A stretch of 64,000 bases of DNA, taken from Pyrus communis (taxonomy: Eukaryota > Streptophyta > Magnoliopsida > Rosales > Rosaceae). This document shows, in pieces, positions 46,344-57,989 of the stretch; the first letter of the stretch is position 1; each line of letters begins with the position of its first letter. Position numbers and translations under genes: made by a program. Where the stretch lies: positions 26,849,061 to 26,913,060 of the forward strand of contig NC_084804.1 in the NCBI RefSeq assembly GCF_963583255.1. The letters run 5' to 3'. Under the pieces are notes generated by a model, which was not told where the DNA came from, ran no database searches, and saw nothing but the letters and a program-made list of their open reading frames with translations.

Positions 46344-49034
46344 GAAATCTGATATCCTGCAAGCTCAAGAAAGAAATCACCTTAGAAACAAGTTACAGAA
46401 ATTTAAGAAATCAGAAAACTTAGAAAGATATGAGTCTTATATACTTACTCCTCGCCAGAAGCCTACTGAGGACCCTTTGTAGATGCAATAGCTCTCCATT
46501 ATTTGGTCATATATATGGGCCAACGGAAGAAAGGAAAAATATGAATCTTCTTCCGTACACTGTAATAGAATTTATTTCATGAGATGAGTATTTTAGTGTC
46601 AATCACTGTGATTAGCAAAAGGAAATAATTTTGATCTCATATTGTAGTCACAGAACTCGGAAAAGGGAAGCTTCTGCAAATGAGCACCCTTGAGTGGCAT
46701 TGGGATGGGCAGGGGAAGCAGTCTAGGTTCAAGTACGGGATGACTTACTTAGCAACATATTACTAAACAGGCACCACGTGGGTTTGACCACAAATAATGG
46801 CCCGAACTTTTATTTCAGAATATAACTTCATTCACGATGTATTGACGCAGGAAACAGAAGGAGCTTGATATTGGCATTGGGAAAACAGAACACCAAAAAC
46901 TTACATGAGAAGCAATTCTTTAGCAAAATAAATAATTTGCTTTTACTAACATAAACATCATACATTGATGTTAGTATACGTTAGTTCATGACCAAGCGTG
47001 GGCAGAGAAGAACCTGGTGATGATATAACTACTCAAAACGCCCATCACCAAATCACACCCAAAATAAGCATGAAAAGTGGCAGGAGCTATCCTCCCTTTT
47101 TTCTAATTTAACTTTAAGAGGTAGAAAAATCACTAATTTGAAAACTCCAGAGATATATTTTAAAGAGGCCAAGAACTAGTGTGCTCAGTTGTTTACCACT
47201 CTATCTGTTAGAAAAAGTAGTTGCTCCACAGACAATACTTCTGAGAGAATTGCTCCGTTACTAATAATTACACCTTTTGGTTCTCCAGTTGTTCCACTTG
47301 TATACATTATTGTGCAAATGTCAGTCTTCCGTTTCTGAGGTAGTTCACAATCTGCATTTCCCTGAGAAAAGGAGTGAAGAGGTCATTTTACATTATTGAA
47401 AATGAAGTTGGCGAATCCTTTACCAGCGAAGGGATTTACATTAGAAAGACAGCATAAACAACTTACCGACTGAGAGAATTCCTCCCAAGAAAAACAAGAT
47501 ACCCCTAGTCCCTCAGCTTCCTCCTTTTGAGTGCTAGAAACATTTGCAAAACTGACAATTGCTGCAAAAAGAAAAATGCATAAATGAGTTACAATCTGCA
47601 GCAGTTGCACCACAAATTCCAACTCTTTAAGGGAATAGAATATGACTTACTTTTTAAATTGGTAGAACAATTTGGAAGGCATGACAGAACCTTCACAAAG
47701 CATTACCGTATGAGCAAGAACGTTAAGAAATCAAGAGAAAAAACTGAAATTCAAACAAAATACCACATGTATTGGGAAATTAAGCAAGGCGGTCGTCAAA
47801 GTATTAAATCTGAGGTTTTGGTACCACAGTGTTGCATTAGGATGCTTTTAGTACCAAAGTATATGACATCGATAGCCTTGAACATTTGTACTTAAGGAAA
47901 TAGATGGAAAGCAAACTTACAGAAGGGAGTTTGTTGTCTTGAACAAAAGCTATTGAAACTTCAGCATGATTGATGATGAACTCAACTGCATTTGCACCTG
48001 TAACTTGAACAACCGTGTGAAGTTAATCGGCTATATTTAATCAAAATCAATCATCATCATCAAAGTCTAATTGCCCGTGGAAATGATATTAACGAAGAAA
48101 ATATTAAGGTATTCAGAAAGTCATGGTGATTTACACACCGAGTTCTATAGAAGAAAGAGAAGGAAAAACATACCAAGCGTGTCATAGAGTGGAACATATG
48201 TTATGGCTTGGCTATTACAGGCCTATAAAACAGGAACAAAACATATAAGCATTACCGCAGAACGTCACATCCAGTCACCAAAATCAGGACAATTTACTCA
48301 ACCAGTCACAAAATTCGATCTCAATATTAACAAGCATTTCAAGGCATGGAATGCGTAGACACGAAGATCCAATCACAAAGACAGGGAATACAGCGTTACT
48401 CCATTGTAGTAAGCCACTGGGGGCAGTTTGATCCATATATACCGCAACGATCCCCCTGTAAACATTTTTGAGGGAGAAAAATAAAACCAAACTCAAATTT
48501 GGTTCCTTTTCTTTTAACAATTGCCACTGCCATTTTTACGTCAACTTCGAGTAACAGTATTAGTCCAAAGGCAAACTATGGATCACATCAACATATTAAA
48601 CCATATAAAATTCATAATTAGCGTTGTATTAACTTACTAAGTGATTAGTGTTTGAGCTCTACAGTAAATATACTTAATTGGCATGCAACTTACAGGATTA
48701 ACACCCCGGCTTCTGATGGCTGAACCAATTCGAATGGCAGAATCATAAACTTCTTGGTACGTAAGCCACACATAGGGACCCACCTGCCATTCCCAGTACA
48801 AAAAAAAAAAAAAAAAACCAAAAATTGAAAATTGGGTTTTGGTAATCTTAGTCGGAAAGATTAGATCATGGGTTTCAATGCGTTGGTGCTATTTTCGCTC
48901 AAATGGAAGCTTTACCTTTGTGTCTGTGACTTCGCGCCGCCCAAGCATTGGGTTGTTTGGATACTTCTTAGCAGAGTCACTGCAAGTTAGACCAGAGTTT
49001 CATGTACTTATTAATAAATTATAGCCTGTTATAT

Positions 49035-49108
49035 GGCCTATTAGCTCAGCTGGTTAGAGCGTGGTGCTAATAACGCGAAGGTCGCAGGTTTGAGACCTGC
49101 ATGGTCCA
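49035..49108 (+). tRNA. tRNA-Ile (AAU) like, probably degenerate
   Basis: A 74-base cloverleaf lies in intron 1 of the LACS gene, opposite strand. It has the A-box TTAGCTCAGCTGGTTAGAG, anticodon loop CTAATAA (anticodon AAT), and a B-box region GGTTTGAGACC followed by a T run (49110-49115). Against the usual plant tRNA-Ile, the T-loop has TTTGA in place of TTCGA. There is a C-U pair at acceptor position 3-70 and a G-G pair in the anticodon stem. It is therefore likely a pseudogene or a poorly working copy. Confidence 0.75.
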
Positions 49109-49431
49109 CTTTTTTAATACTTTTTTAAGATGATTTCCTCTACATTTTTCTGAGAAAGTTGACTTATCTGTCCATTTTTTCACAACAACTGCCTTTCTGA
49201 AGAAAAATGTGACACTCAATCTAACGTGCATTACTTTGATCCCATATGCACATCAAATTTTAACAAGACACGAAACAAAAGCAAGTACCTTAAAAACTGC
49301 CAAGGAGATTCCAACCCCTCCGGCAACTCCATGAGACCATCTTTAGCGTAAATGCTCCGATACACCGGCCCAGCGGACGGCCTCTCGTCGGCAGCTGGCC
49401 TCGATTCCTCAACCTTCACTACGAAAGCCAT

Positions 49432-50189
49432 CGACCCTTTCGCCCAACTAAGCTAGCAAGCTAGTTAAAACATAAGAACTGAAGTGGCTTTTGGTGAATG
49501 TGATAACTAACAACCAGAAACAGAAATGGATGGGGGAGATTGGTCCAGTTGAATGCAATAAATTGTATCTGAACCAATTTATCGGCTTTTATGAGAGGGG
49601 GTCTTCAAGCTAGCTGTATAGTGCATGTGTTTTGTAGATTAGTGAGAAAGGACTGACATGGCATTTACAATGGTAGACGAAGTTTGGTGAAGTACTTCTT
49701 TTTGGTGTGTTTAATTTTTTTTGGGTTAATCTCAGTTTATTATCCTAAAGTTTCTTGTTTTTTGTCTCCGGTGCATACTGAATTGGGAAGCAGAGGCACT
49801 TTTACATCCTTGCAAAGCCATGCCTTGAAACTTCTATTATCGTCCGTGAAGCTCCTGAATACATATGAGTTGTATACAAGTTATGACTAGAAGTACATTT
49901 GAAAGTTCTATATATAATGTCTTTATTTGTCGATTATCTTGGTTATAACAAAAAATTCACGTATTACTTACCTTTGGGAGACCTCAAACCCATGTTATCT
50001 AAGGAGCCTGAAGTTGATAGCAGTGAAGTGGAGACTCTGGTATATTCCTTGGTCATCAATAATATTGTTCAATATCTTATTAAGGGCTCTTCCTATGTCA
50101 TTTTCAAAGTGATATCCCAAACCTAACCATTGGATGTCATCAATGAACTCATGCAGAGGTATTCTGACATGAACATGATTGGGTGAAGT
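49432..50189. other. Upstream region of the LACS gene
   Basis: Holds the presumed LACS promoter on the minus strand; a CATAAAAGC sequence near 49585 is a weak TATA candidate. Two short plus-strand frames near 49900-50126 are not recognised. No gene is claimed. Confidence 0.35.
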
Positions 50190-52049
50190 AATGATTTACG
50201 CTCTATTACTACAATCACGTGAAGACTGGCACTATACACATCACATACGAGTCGTAATTGCCTATAGCAATCTAGGACAGGACTGGCACCTACAATGGAT
50301 CCAAAGTGAGCGTACGGTGCGATGTGAATATACACGTGAAAGATTGGCCCTGGCCCGGGCAAGTACTAACACCGGTGCAGTAAACGATAAGCAGATAACA
50401 TAAATATAGTCATGCCAAGTGATTTGATAATTCTAGTCAACATAATATTATTCATAGCCGTAAATTTAATTAAGGCATCCTGTAAGATTTATAATGATTT
50501 CCTAATTCTCATCGTTACATCATTCCTTTAAACGTTAATTTAATTATGGCAGTCATATAGAAAATTCATTATTAGATGTATATATGGAAACTAAACAAAT
50601 ATATGTATATATCAAAGAAAGGACCCACTCACAAATCATGTCGTCAAGTTAAACCGGGCTCACGGGCATCGAAGATCCTTGAGATGCTTTTCACGTAGAA
50701 ATGAGACCATTTATGTAAATATATAACATACTAACGTATACACGCATTTTCGTGTAAATACGACTAATAAAGAAACTATTTTAAAACGGTCGAATTTTGG
50801 AAAACAAAAGGCAGATTCAGATTCAGCATGTCGAGAAACCTAAGGAGGGGCCTCTAGTTCCTCCACACACTACCGCACACCCTGCCACAAGGTGGCTGCA
50901 CTGGCACCCATGTGCCACCACGTTGTGGCTTCCCAAGCGCGCCCACGCGCCTTCTTCACAAAACCTACAGTTTTTGCAGGTTGCAAGCCTAACTTTTAGA
51001 TATCCAAACTAGCTCATTTCTTAACCAAATCTGATGATACAAAAACCAACTTGAAGCCAAAAATGTAGGAATCGAACTATACCTATTGGAAGCCCAATCA
51101 TGGTCGGTGTTGGCCGGGAATTTGGTATGAAAGTGGTCAGATGGCCACAGTTTTGCTTTCCCAGAAAACTGGGGAAAGTCTCCCCTTTGTCCCTACAATC
51201 TCCAAACCCTACCAAAACAAGTGCAAAACCCTAAGATCTTCCACAAACATCAAATAGGAAGGGAAATGGAGTGTTCCCGAGGCCTACCTTAGTCAGAATC
51301 GACGAGAACTTGTCGGAGAAGATGATGAATAGTGGCAATGGCCACTGTACAATGCAAGTTCCATGTCTGGGTTTGATGTTCACGTCTAAGCTTAACAGAG
51401 ATAGGGAAGGACAAGGCGCGGTGGTGGTCCGATGGTCTAGCTCGCCAAAGTAGTCGAGTGGTGATGGTTCGGTGTGACTATGCACGGAGAGTGCAGAGAG
51501 AGTTTGAGAGATTGTTGAGGGAGTATTAGAGTTGATGGTGACTTGCTGTTGGGCCTGCAGCAAATGGATGGTTTCGTCAAGATTGCTGGAGTCAATGTGA
51601 TGTCGTTGCCTTTGTGTTTACAAAGAAGAGCAGAGATAGGGAGATGAGGGGAAAGAGAGAGTTAGAGAGTTAAAGGTCCGAAAGAGAGTTGGAGAGAAAA
51701 TGAGAAGCTGAGATAGTGAAAGGAGACATGGGAATGAGGCGAAGACTGGTGTGGGCCCCACTTGGCATGCAGCTTAAAGTCACCAAAGAAAATACAAAAA
51801 ATATCTCCAGTAACGTGAATTTACCAGAACGCCCATCATGCTCCGTAGTTTGTAAAATCTTCGTCGTAACTTCAAATTTAGTTCCGTTTGCATCTATGCG
51901 TCTTTACCGTTGAGTACTTCAAGAATATGGTAAGTTAATAGCTCATATGCATCGCGAAAGAAAGTCAACAATCTCTCTTCTAAGGGCATTTTGGTCAACT
52001 CACACTTTTAAAATTTATAAAATCGTAAAATTTGGGATGGGTTGCCACA
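50190..52049 (-). mobile_element. Ty3/gypsy-type LTR, copy 2
   Basis: Homologous to 1-1439 and 58600-60296, with the GGATCCAA and ACTAACACCGG blocks in the same order (50296, 50359). It ends GGGTTGCCACA, equivalent to the TGTCACA end at 1439. Diverged; the left limit is approximate. No gene is seen; frames at 50797-51563 are LTR sequence. Confidence 0.55.
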
Positions 52050-52933
52050 ATCTTCGACCTTCCCACTTGAAACAAGCGGTCAATCACATAAAGGAAAGAG
52101 GGAATCTGTGAGGAGAGCCTTTTTTATTGGTAGTGAGCACAAGTTTGGATTCGACTTTCATGCTATCATCAAATCTGATGCTTTCGTTTTACTTCTGTGT
52201 GTTACAAAATTGACATCTTCTACCAATCTTGCTTTGTTTGAAATATGCTTATGAAACATCTTTCTTTCTAAGAAAAAATTTCTAAGTAAACAATACGATG
52301 AATTATATTTAGGTAACATTTTCTACCTTCTGTGCAATCAAATATGCTCATTTGGTATACTCATTTAAAATAGTGAGGGAGAAGAAATTTCAGAGGTTGA
52401 CCCAAAGGAATTTGATGAAATCCCTATCAAGTCACTGAAAATTAAAAAATTGCCTCCGACTGCTACAAAAACAGATACCATCGCTTTAAAATAAAGACTA
52501 AGTATGCTTTCATTTTGCTCAATCTTTTGCTTTGGATCTGCTTCAATGTGACTCTAATCACTGTCTAAATGCTTTCCATTCTTTTTCTCTCTATGCAGCT
52601 TGGTTTGTCAATGTCAACACTCTGAAATTGCAAACATCACTTTTTCTACTCCGTTGAAGAATATTTTGCATCTTTTGTTACTATATGTTGAACAACATCT
52701 AACATGTTTAGTAGTTTGTAAATATCCCTTTTTGCTTAGAATTAGACAATATTTTATGTACCGCCATGTACCAACATTTGTTAATTTTTTGTGTACAGAA
52801 GTTGGTTTAGTTTTTAGGACACATAGGGCTGTTAAGGCAGAATATATAGCTGTAATATTTTTTTTTATCTCCATATGAAAATATCTGTTGAGTTTTTGTA
52901 TGTAAATATGATCATGCTGGTCCAAACACAGTT
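52050..52933. other. Intergenic DNA, no gene recognised
   Basis: AT-rich. An open stretch near 52377-52491 (EEISEVDPKEFDEIPIKSL) is not recognised. No RNA gene is seen. Confidence 0.3.
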
Positions 52934-53374
52934 TGTGACATCCCACATCACCTAGGGGAGTGATCCTTAAATGTATATTCCCATTCCTACCTAGCATGAG
53001 GCCTTTTGGGAGCTCACTGGCTTCGGGTTCCGTAGGAACTCTGAAGTTAAGCGAGAAGGGGGCTAGAGCAATCCCATGATGGGTGACCCACTGGGAAGTT
53101 GTTCGTGAGTTCCCTAAAACAAAACCGTGAGGGAATGGTAAGCCCAAAGAGGACAATATCGTGCTACGATGGTGGAGCGGGCCCGGGAAGTGATAACCCG
53201 AAGTTAAGCGAGAAGGGGGCTAGAGCAATCCCATGATGGGTGACCCATTGGGAAGTTGCTCGTGAGTTCCCAAAAACAAAACCGTGAGGGAATGGTAAGC
53301 CCAAAGCGGACAATATCGTGCTACGGTGGTGGGGCAGGCCCGGGAAGTGATCCGCCCCGGGCCGAGATGTGACA
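52934..53374 (+). mobile_element. Cassandra solo LTR with duplicated 5S-type domain
   Basis: It starts TGTGACATCCCACATC and ends CCGAGATGTGACA, flanked by perfect CAGTT duplications (52929-52933 and 53375-53379). It holds the Cassandra blocks AGGCCTTTTGGGAGCTCACTG, the A-box AAGTTAAGCGAGAAG and the C-box GATGGGTGACCCA. The segment from AACTCTGAAGTTAAGCG (53038) to GGGAAGTGAT (53192) is repeated at 53193-53350, so the 5S-type promoter domain occurs twice. There is no second LTR, primer site or polypurine tract. Confidence 0.9.
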
Positions 53375-53379
53375 CAGTT

Positions 53380-54134
53380 CTAACTGTTGTAATTCAATTG
53401 AAAACTTTCCTGTTTGTCCCTAATTTCACAAAATTGAACATTTTCTCTACAAAGCTTTTCCAATTTATCTGTTATCAGTATTGTTGCTATTTTGCAAAAC
53501 CATTTTTCAAGTCTTTGATACACGATTTCATTGTGTTTTGAAACTCGCAACAATGCGCGGATACTTATAGCTAATACAATCTAGACTCCTCTACATTATT
53601 TGGTTTACATAAAAAAATGTAGGTAAATTGGTAATTACGTACATAATTTATTAACTTGCTATTAATGTACCTACTATTATGGGTAAATTACCAACAACAT
53701 ATGAGAATATTTTTGGTACATGATATTAATGCACCTGTTTGCTACAATGTCCGTATATTTGTTTTATACCCATTTTATGCGGTAGTTGTCCCTATTTAGG
53801 GACTCCAATGGAGATACTCTTAGGCAGCGGCACAGTCACGGCTAAGGAGGGATTGTTTGGACGTGTAGAGAGAGTGTGGAATTGTTTTGATCACAATATT
53901 CGTTCATTTTAATTCATTGCAAAACTGTATTAGTACTTTTTTTTTTTGGTTACAACTGAATATTTTAATTGTTTTAAATTTGTGTGACTTTCTACAAAAA
54001 TGATTTATGAATGGTGAATTGAAATACAAATGGTTTAGATACTTGAACAAAAGTTACGAAGCGAATCCTACAAAATGTGTGTAAATAAAAATGGCACCCC
54101 CTGATCTAATCCATATTGGAGCGGTCTGTGATAC
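53380..54134. other. Intergenic DNA, no gene recognised
   Basis: AT-rich with a T run near 53938-53947. No coding frame or RNA gene recognised. Confidence 0.3.
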
Positions 54135-54276
54135 CATCAAACAAACAATATTACCTACACTAAGGGGAGGGGGTGGGCTTTGTCTCATAATGGGTTAGTA
54201 ATAATGTGGTTCAAATTGGAACCTAAGACCTCTTACTTACAAGTGAAAAGGAATACCATTAGACCGTAATTAGTCC
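54135..54276 (-). mobile_element. tRNA-derived SINE, minus strand
   Basis: The reverse complement reads GGTCTAATGGTATTCC, AGAGGTCTTAGGTTC, TTTGAACCACATTATTACTA, GCCCACCCCCTCCCCTTAGT. It matches the plus-strand copy at 56995-57170. The head resembles a pol III A-box and B-box. Its B-box has lost the GGTTCGATTC form kept by the other copy. Ends are approximate. Confidence 0.6.
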
Positions 54277-54708
54277 AATTAATTTAATTTATTTGAATAA
54301 TTTTGGTTTGGCAACAAAATTCTAAAAACCTTGTAATTAAGATTTTTAATTATCTATCCTATCTCACTAACTCTTTTTCATTAATTCTATCGTTCCTATT
54401 AAACTCTTTCTTCTCCCTTCCTTTTCCTCGTTCATCCTCCCTAGCTATCTTATCTTTTCAGTTCTTATCAAATATGTTATCACGGCATCCAACACATCCA
54501 AACTCATTAAACCAAGGAAAAGAAAGAAAAAAAAAATCAGAAATAGGAACACTACCGTACTTTTTTATTATTTGTTGAAGATACTTGTACGATATATATT
54601 TAGACACACAAAACTAATCACATTCCCCTATCCACTACAGATATATAGGTCCTGTGTACAATAGTGGAATCCACCCATATTAGAGTGTCAAGTTTACATG
54701 TTTTGCGT

Positions 54709-56639
54709 CTAAAGAGCTTCACCGTTCCAATGGTAGCATGTCCCCTCGACAATTGACTTGTTGAACCAATTAACCCTACATGGGCCTGGAGGATATATAC
54801 TCCACTGGAACTTATTAGTACAGTCGATGTCTCTGTCATCGTTATATACATTAAACCACTTAAATTGATCCGGCCATGTAAAATCACAGAAGTATAATGT
54901 TGCGCCAAAGAAATGAGGAATAAAATCGAATTCCCAGGAACTATTGAAGGGGATCACTTTCTCACCAAGATCATCGTTCTTGGATTTGCGGTGAAGGGTA
55001 AGCGTGAACAATGTTCCATTCAGTTGCAAGAAAATTTTCACTCTTACATGTCTTATTTTTCGATGAATACTTATACTTGCATCACACAGGGTTATTGTAA
55101 GCAAAAATAGCACTAGCACTTGATGTGGTAGAAACTAACGCACAAATTAAACCCTATAATTTAGACGATTGTAGTATGAGCAAGTAGGGATCGTTCTAGG
55201 ATGGAGATTAGGAGGGATGCTAATCAACACAAATTAAATTTAAAAACTGAAAACTAAACTAGATTAACACAAAATAAGAACTAAGGGGGATTTTTGGACA
55301 AATTTTAACAACAATAAAGGAAATTGTAGCAAACGAATTGAGTCTTGTACGAGATATAGGTGAGAGGCTAGCTAGAGGATTCTTCTCCACACATGAAACA
55401 TACATACAAATCGATTTCTAGTTATTATTTCTATAAACCATGAATGACAATGCCCCAAATTAACTGTGAACTGCACAAATTAACTCTCAGATTTTCCTAG
55501 GTTCATTAAATTGGACTCAGTGACGCAACCAAATTAATCTTCTCAAGTTCCCTAACTATGAAAAGCATGATAAAGATACATCTCAAAGATCATTAAGTTC
55601 TGTGAAAATCATAAACATTGACGAAGCATTCGTACCTATGAAAAGCATGATACTCCTGCCAAGAATTTACTTAACTCAATCATGACTAGTGACTTTTACT
55701 ACTTGCAAATATAAGTTCATAACGATTAGGTGAAATTCCTTTATATTCTAGTATCAAATCCCTGCATGCAAACTAAGTATGTATCCTTAATAAACATACA
55801 AAAATAAGTTTTCTATAGAACAGACAAGTAAATCGCATTCATATTTTATGAAACAATAATTGGATGTAATCAATTCATATAAAACATATGATCATGGCTT
55901 TGAATTAACTAAAAAGAAATTTAGTTACACATGTTCAACATAATTGAAAAACAATCTAAAATAAACATTAAAACTAAACAAGGATAGAAAGAACTCTGAA
56001 AACTCCAATGGTTGAAGGTTGCGATACAATCTCTCTTCAATGCTCCTAAAACCTGCGATACAACCCCCTAAATGCTGCGGCACAATTATGTTTATATAGG
56101 GTAGGGTTCGGCTGAAACCAAGGAGGAAAGAGATTGAGTTGTTTGGATGGATTAGGACTCCTAGAATCAGATGGGAAGTATTTAGAATAGGATAAGGACT
56201 CCTTTTGCAGCTGGAGATAATATGAGATAATGTTGGATAAAGTGGGATAATGTTGGATAAGATTAGATAAGATAAGATAAGATGTGGATAAGATAAGGTA
56301 AGTTTGGATAAGGTCGGATAAGATAATGTTTTTCCTTGTCTTCCAAGCTTCAATTCTGATTGCTCCAAATCTTGGCACATGTTTAGCACATGTTTAGCAC
56401 ATGTTAAACACCAAAAACGTCTAGCCCACTTGTTCTCCAAGCATGCTATCCATTCCAAGTCCAAAATTGCTCCATTTAGCCATTTATTGTCATTTTTACC
56501 AATTGGACCTACAATAATACGAAAATAACTTAAATTACGATAATAAATGGAAATTAACTAAGTAAATGCAAAGAAATAAGATAACAAAGTTGCATATATA
56601 TGCTCCTATCAGCACTAGATTTCTTGTGAACAAAGCCAT
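54709..56639 (-). pseudogene. Plant S-protein homologue (SPH, self-incompatibility S1 family), split by a solo LTR
   Basis: SPH proteins are small secreted, disulphide-linked plant proteins related to poppy S1. The minus-strand ATG at 56639-56637 opens a signal peptide (MALFTRNLVL). The sequence resumes at 55115 (VLFLLTITLCDAS) after a solo LTR and continues as a mature domain with KSKNDDLGEKVIP, WEFDFIPHFFGATLYFCDF and NKFQWSIYPPG, ending at TAG 54709-54711. Joined across the insert the frame is intact at 144 codons, a normal length. Family cysteines are present. The insertion falls in the hydrophobic core of the signal peptide, so the interrupted gene lacks a usable start. A frame from the internal ATG at 55119 remains (136 residues). 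Confidence 0.88.
55121..56611 (-). mobile_element. Solo LTR (1.5 kb), reverse, in the SPH signal peptide
   Basis: It starts TGATGTGGTAGAAACTAACG and ends ATGCTCCTATCA, flanked by perfect GCACT duplications (55116-55120 and 56612-56616). It has the family's conserved AGGGATCGTTCTAGGAT block and GATAAG repeats (56215-56330), and a minus-strand TATA-like TATATAGGG region near 56093. It is shorter than its relatives. Confidence 0.92.
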
Positions 56640-56994
56640 GCTCGCTATTGCTTGTTGGTTTGAAGAATTTTATGTGGGTGTGAATTGAAACATCAAAGAT
56701 GCATCGTATATACAACGATCAACTCCCCCTACCCTGATTTCATCTACATCCGTCATGCCTATCACCAGCTATGTCAACTGTTTCATTTTGTTTTCTTATT
56801 ATATTGGTTCTTTCTATATTAATCACAGATAATTGTAGGTAAGGAAAACATTTATTTTTTTACAAATTAGTAAAACAAGTAAAAGGGAAATAGAAAGATC
56901 TCCTTTGCTTATCATTCCATGTATACATGTATACTAGTCACTTAGCACATGCATATTGGTCTATCTTTATCTTTCAATGCATCATGAAATTTTG
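56640..56994. other. SPH upstream region
   Basis: The presumed promoter side of the SPH gene on the minus strand. No other gene is seen. Confidence 0.3.
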
Positions 56995-57170
56995 AATCAA
57001 AAAGTGGTATTCGTCTTCACTTGTAATTGAGAGGTCTTAGGTTCGATTCTCACCAAAAATGAATTTGAACCACATTATTGCTAGCCTGTTGTGAGGTTAT
57101 GCCCACCCCCTCCCCCCCCCTCCCCCTTTAGTATAGATAATAGCGTTTGTTAAAAATAAAAATAAAAAGG
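56995..57170 (+). mobile_element. tRNA-derived SINE, plus strand
   Basis: GTGGTATTCGTC (A-box side), then GAGAGGTCTTAGGTTCGATTC (B-box), then TTTGAACCACATTATTGCTA and a C-rich stretch, ending in an A-rich tail (AAAATAAAAATAAAAAGG). The second copy lies at 54135-54276. Confidence 0.65.
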
Positions 57171-57303
57171 TATATTTAACTTTAATTACTTTTGACTTCA
57201 AATTGACTCAATTCTCTCATGTATTGAAAAAGTCGAGGTTATATATAATTGTAGTGTTATGTGGAAAATCATATTTGACTTTGGATTGAATAAGGTTAGG
57301 TAC

Positions 57304-57982
57304 GAGAAAAACTTATGTGAGGCTCAACATGCCACTGGACAATGTCTAATGGCACTATGACTCAATCAAAATTTAACATGTGGTAAGATTTTTAATTATG
57401 ATTTCAAAGTTATGTTACCTTTTAAAGATTTCATAATTACATAAAAACTAAAAATGTATTATAAAGATTAGTAAAATTAAAAGTAGACTCCAATCACCCA
57501 ATCGGAGCAGTCCCATCATCTGAGAATTCACCACTTTGGCAAATATGTCGATATCGTTTGACTAAACTTCTAGGGAATAAGCTTTATATTTTCTATTCTC
57601 ATATATTCTTCTGTCATAGTTAGCCTAATTCATTGAAAAATCAAGGAGAAATATTTTGTGTTTGCAGAAAATGATTCATCATTGGAAAAAAAAAAAGAAT
57701 CTGGATTCAATTATATGTAATCGTTTTCATGACCAAAGTCTATACAATTCCAATTAATCCCTTACTTAGGAAACTGATCAACATCAACCCATATTAAAGT
57801 TTATGGAAGTCTGGGTGGGTGTTTTTGTTTTATTTGCTTTAATGTTGGAAATAATATTTTTTAAGTTTTTATGTAAATAGGAAATTTTAGTTAAATTTAG
57901 CCACATGTCAAATTTTAATTGAATTGTAGTGCCACTAGGCATTGTCCAGCGGCACATTGAGCCCCACACAATTTTTTATCAC
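57304..57982. mobile_element. Foldback MITE with long inverted repeats
   Basis: The left arm (GGCTCAACATGCCACTGGAC, AATGTCTAATGGCACTA) pairs with the right arm (TAGTGCCACTAGGCATTGTCC, GGCACATTGAGCCCC). The flanks TAGGTAC (57297-57303) and TAGGTAC (57983-57989) are identical 7-base sequences. Superfamily is uncertain (hAT or Mutator). No coding sequence was recognised in the centre. Confidence 0.7.
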
Positions 57983-57989
57983 TAGGTAC

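Larger units (their letters stand above)
43558..49431 (-). pseudogene. LACS2-like: Long-chain acyl-CoA synthetase (LACS2-like), 19 exons, disrupted
   Basis: LACS joins free fatty acids to CoA using ATP; LACS2-type enzymes act at the ER in cutin and wax synthesis. I placed 19 minus-strand exons by GT-AG sites and homology: 49431-49289, 48979-48916, 48783-48694, 48455-48400, 48222-48174, 47997-47921, 47690-47651, 47561-47467, 47361-47197, 46559-46449, 46356-45659 (with insert), 45568-45502, 45423-45348, 45273-45156, 44864-44619, 44470-44331, 44151-43969, 43873-43754, 43605-43558. Motifs: YTSGTTGEPKG (AMP/P-loop), [52 protein letters not shown]. The start SAGPVYRSIYAKDG and end DKLYSEGKG are LACS2-like. 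The sum is 1,976 coding bases, one short of 659 codons: exon 4 ends ATGGA|GT where ATGGAG|GT is expected, giving a stop within eight codons. Exon 11 is also split by a 605-bp solo LTR. Probably a dead allele or gene, unless the base loss is an error. Confidence 0.92.
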
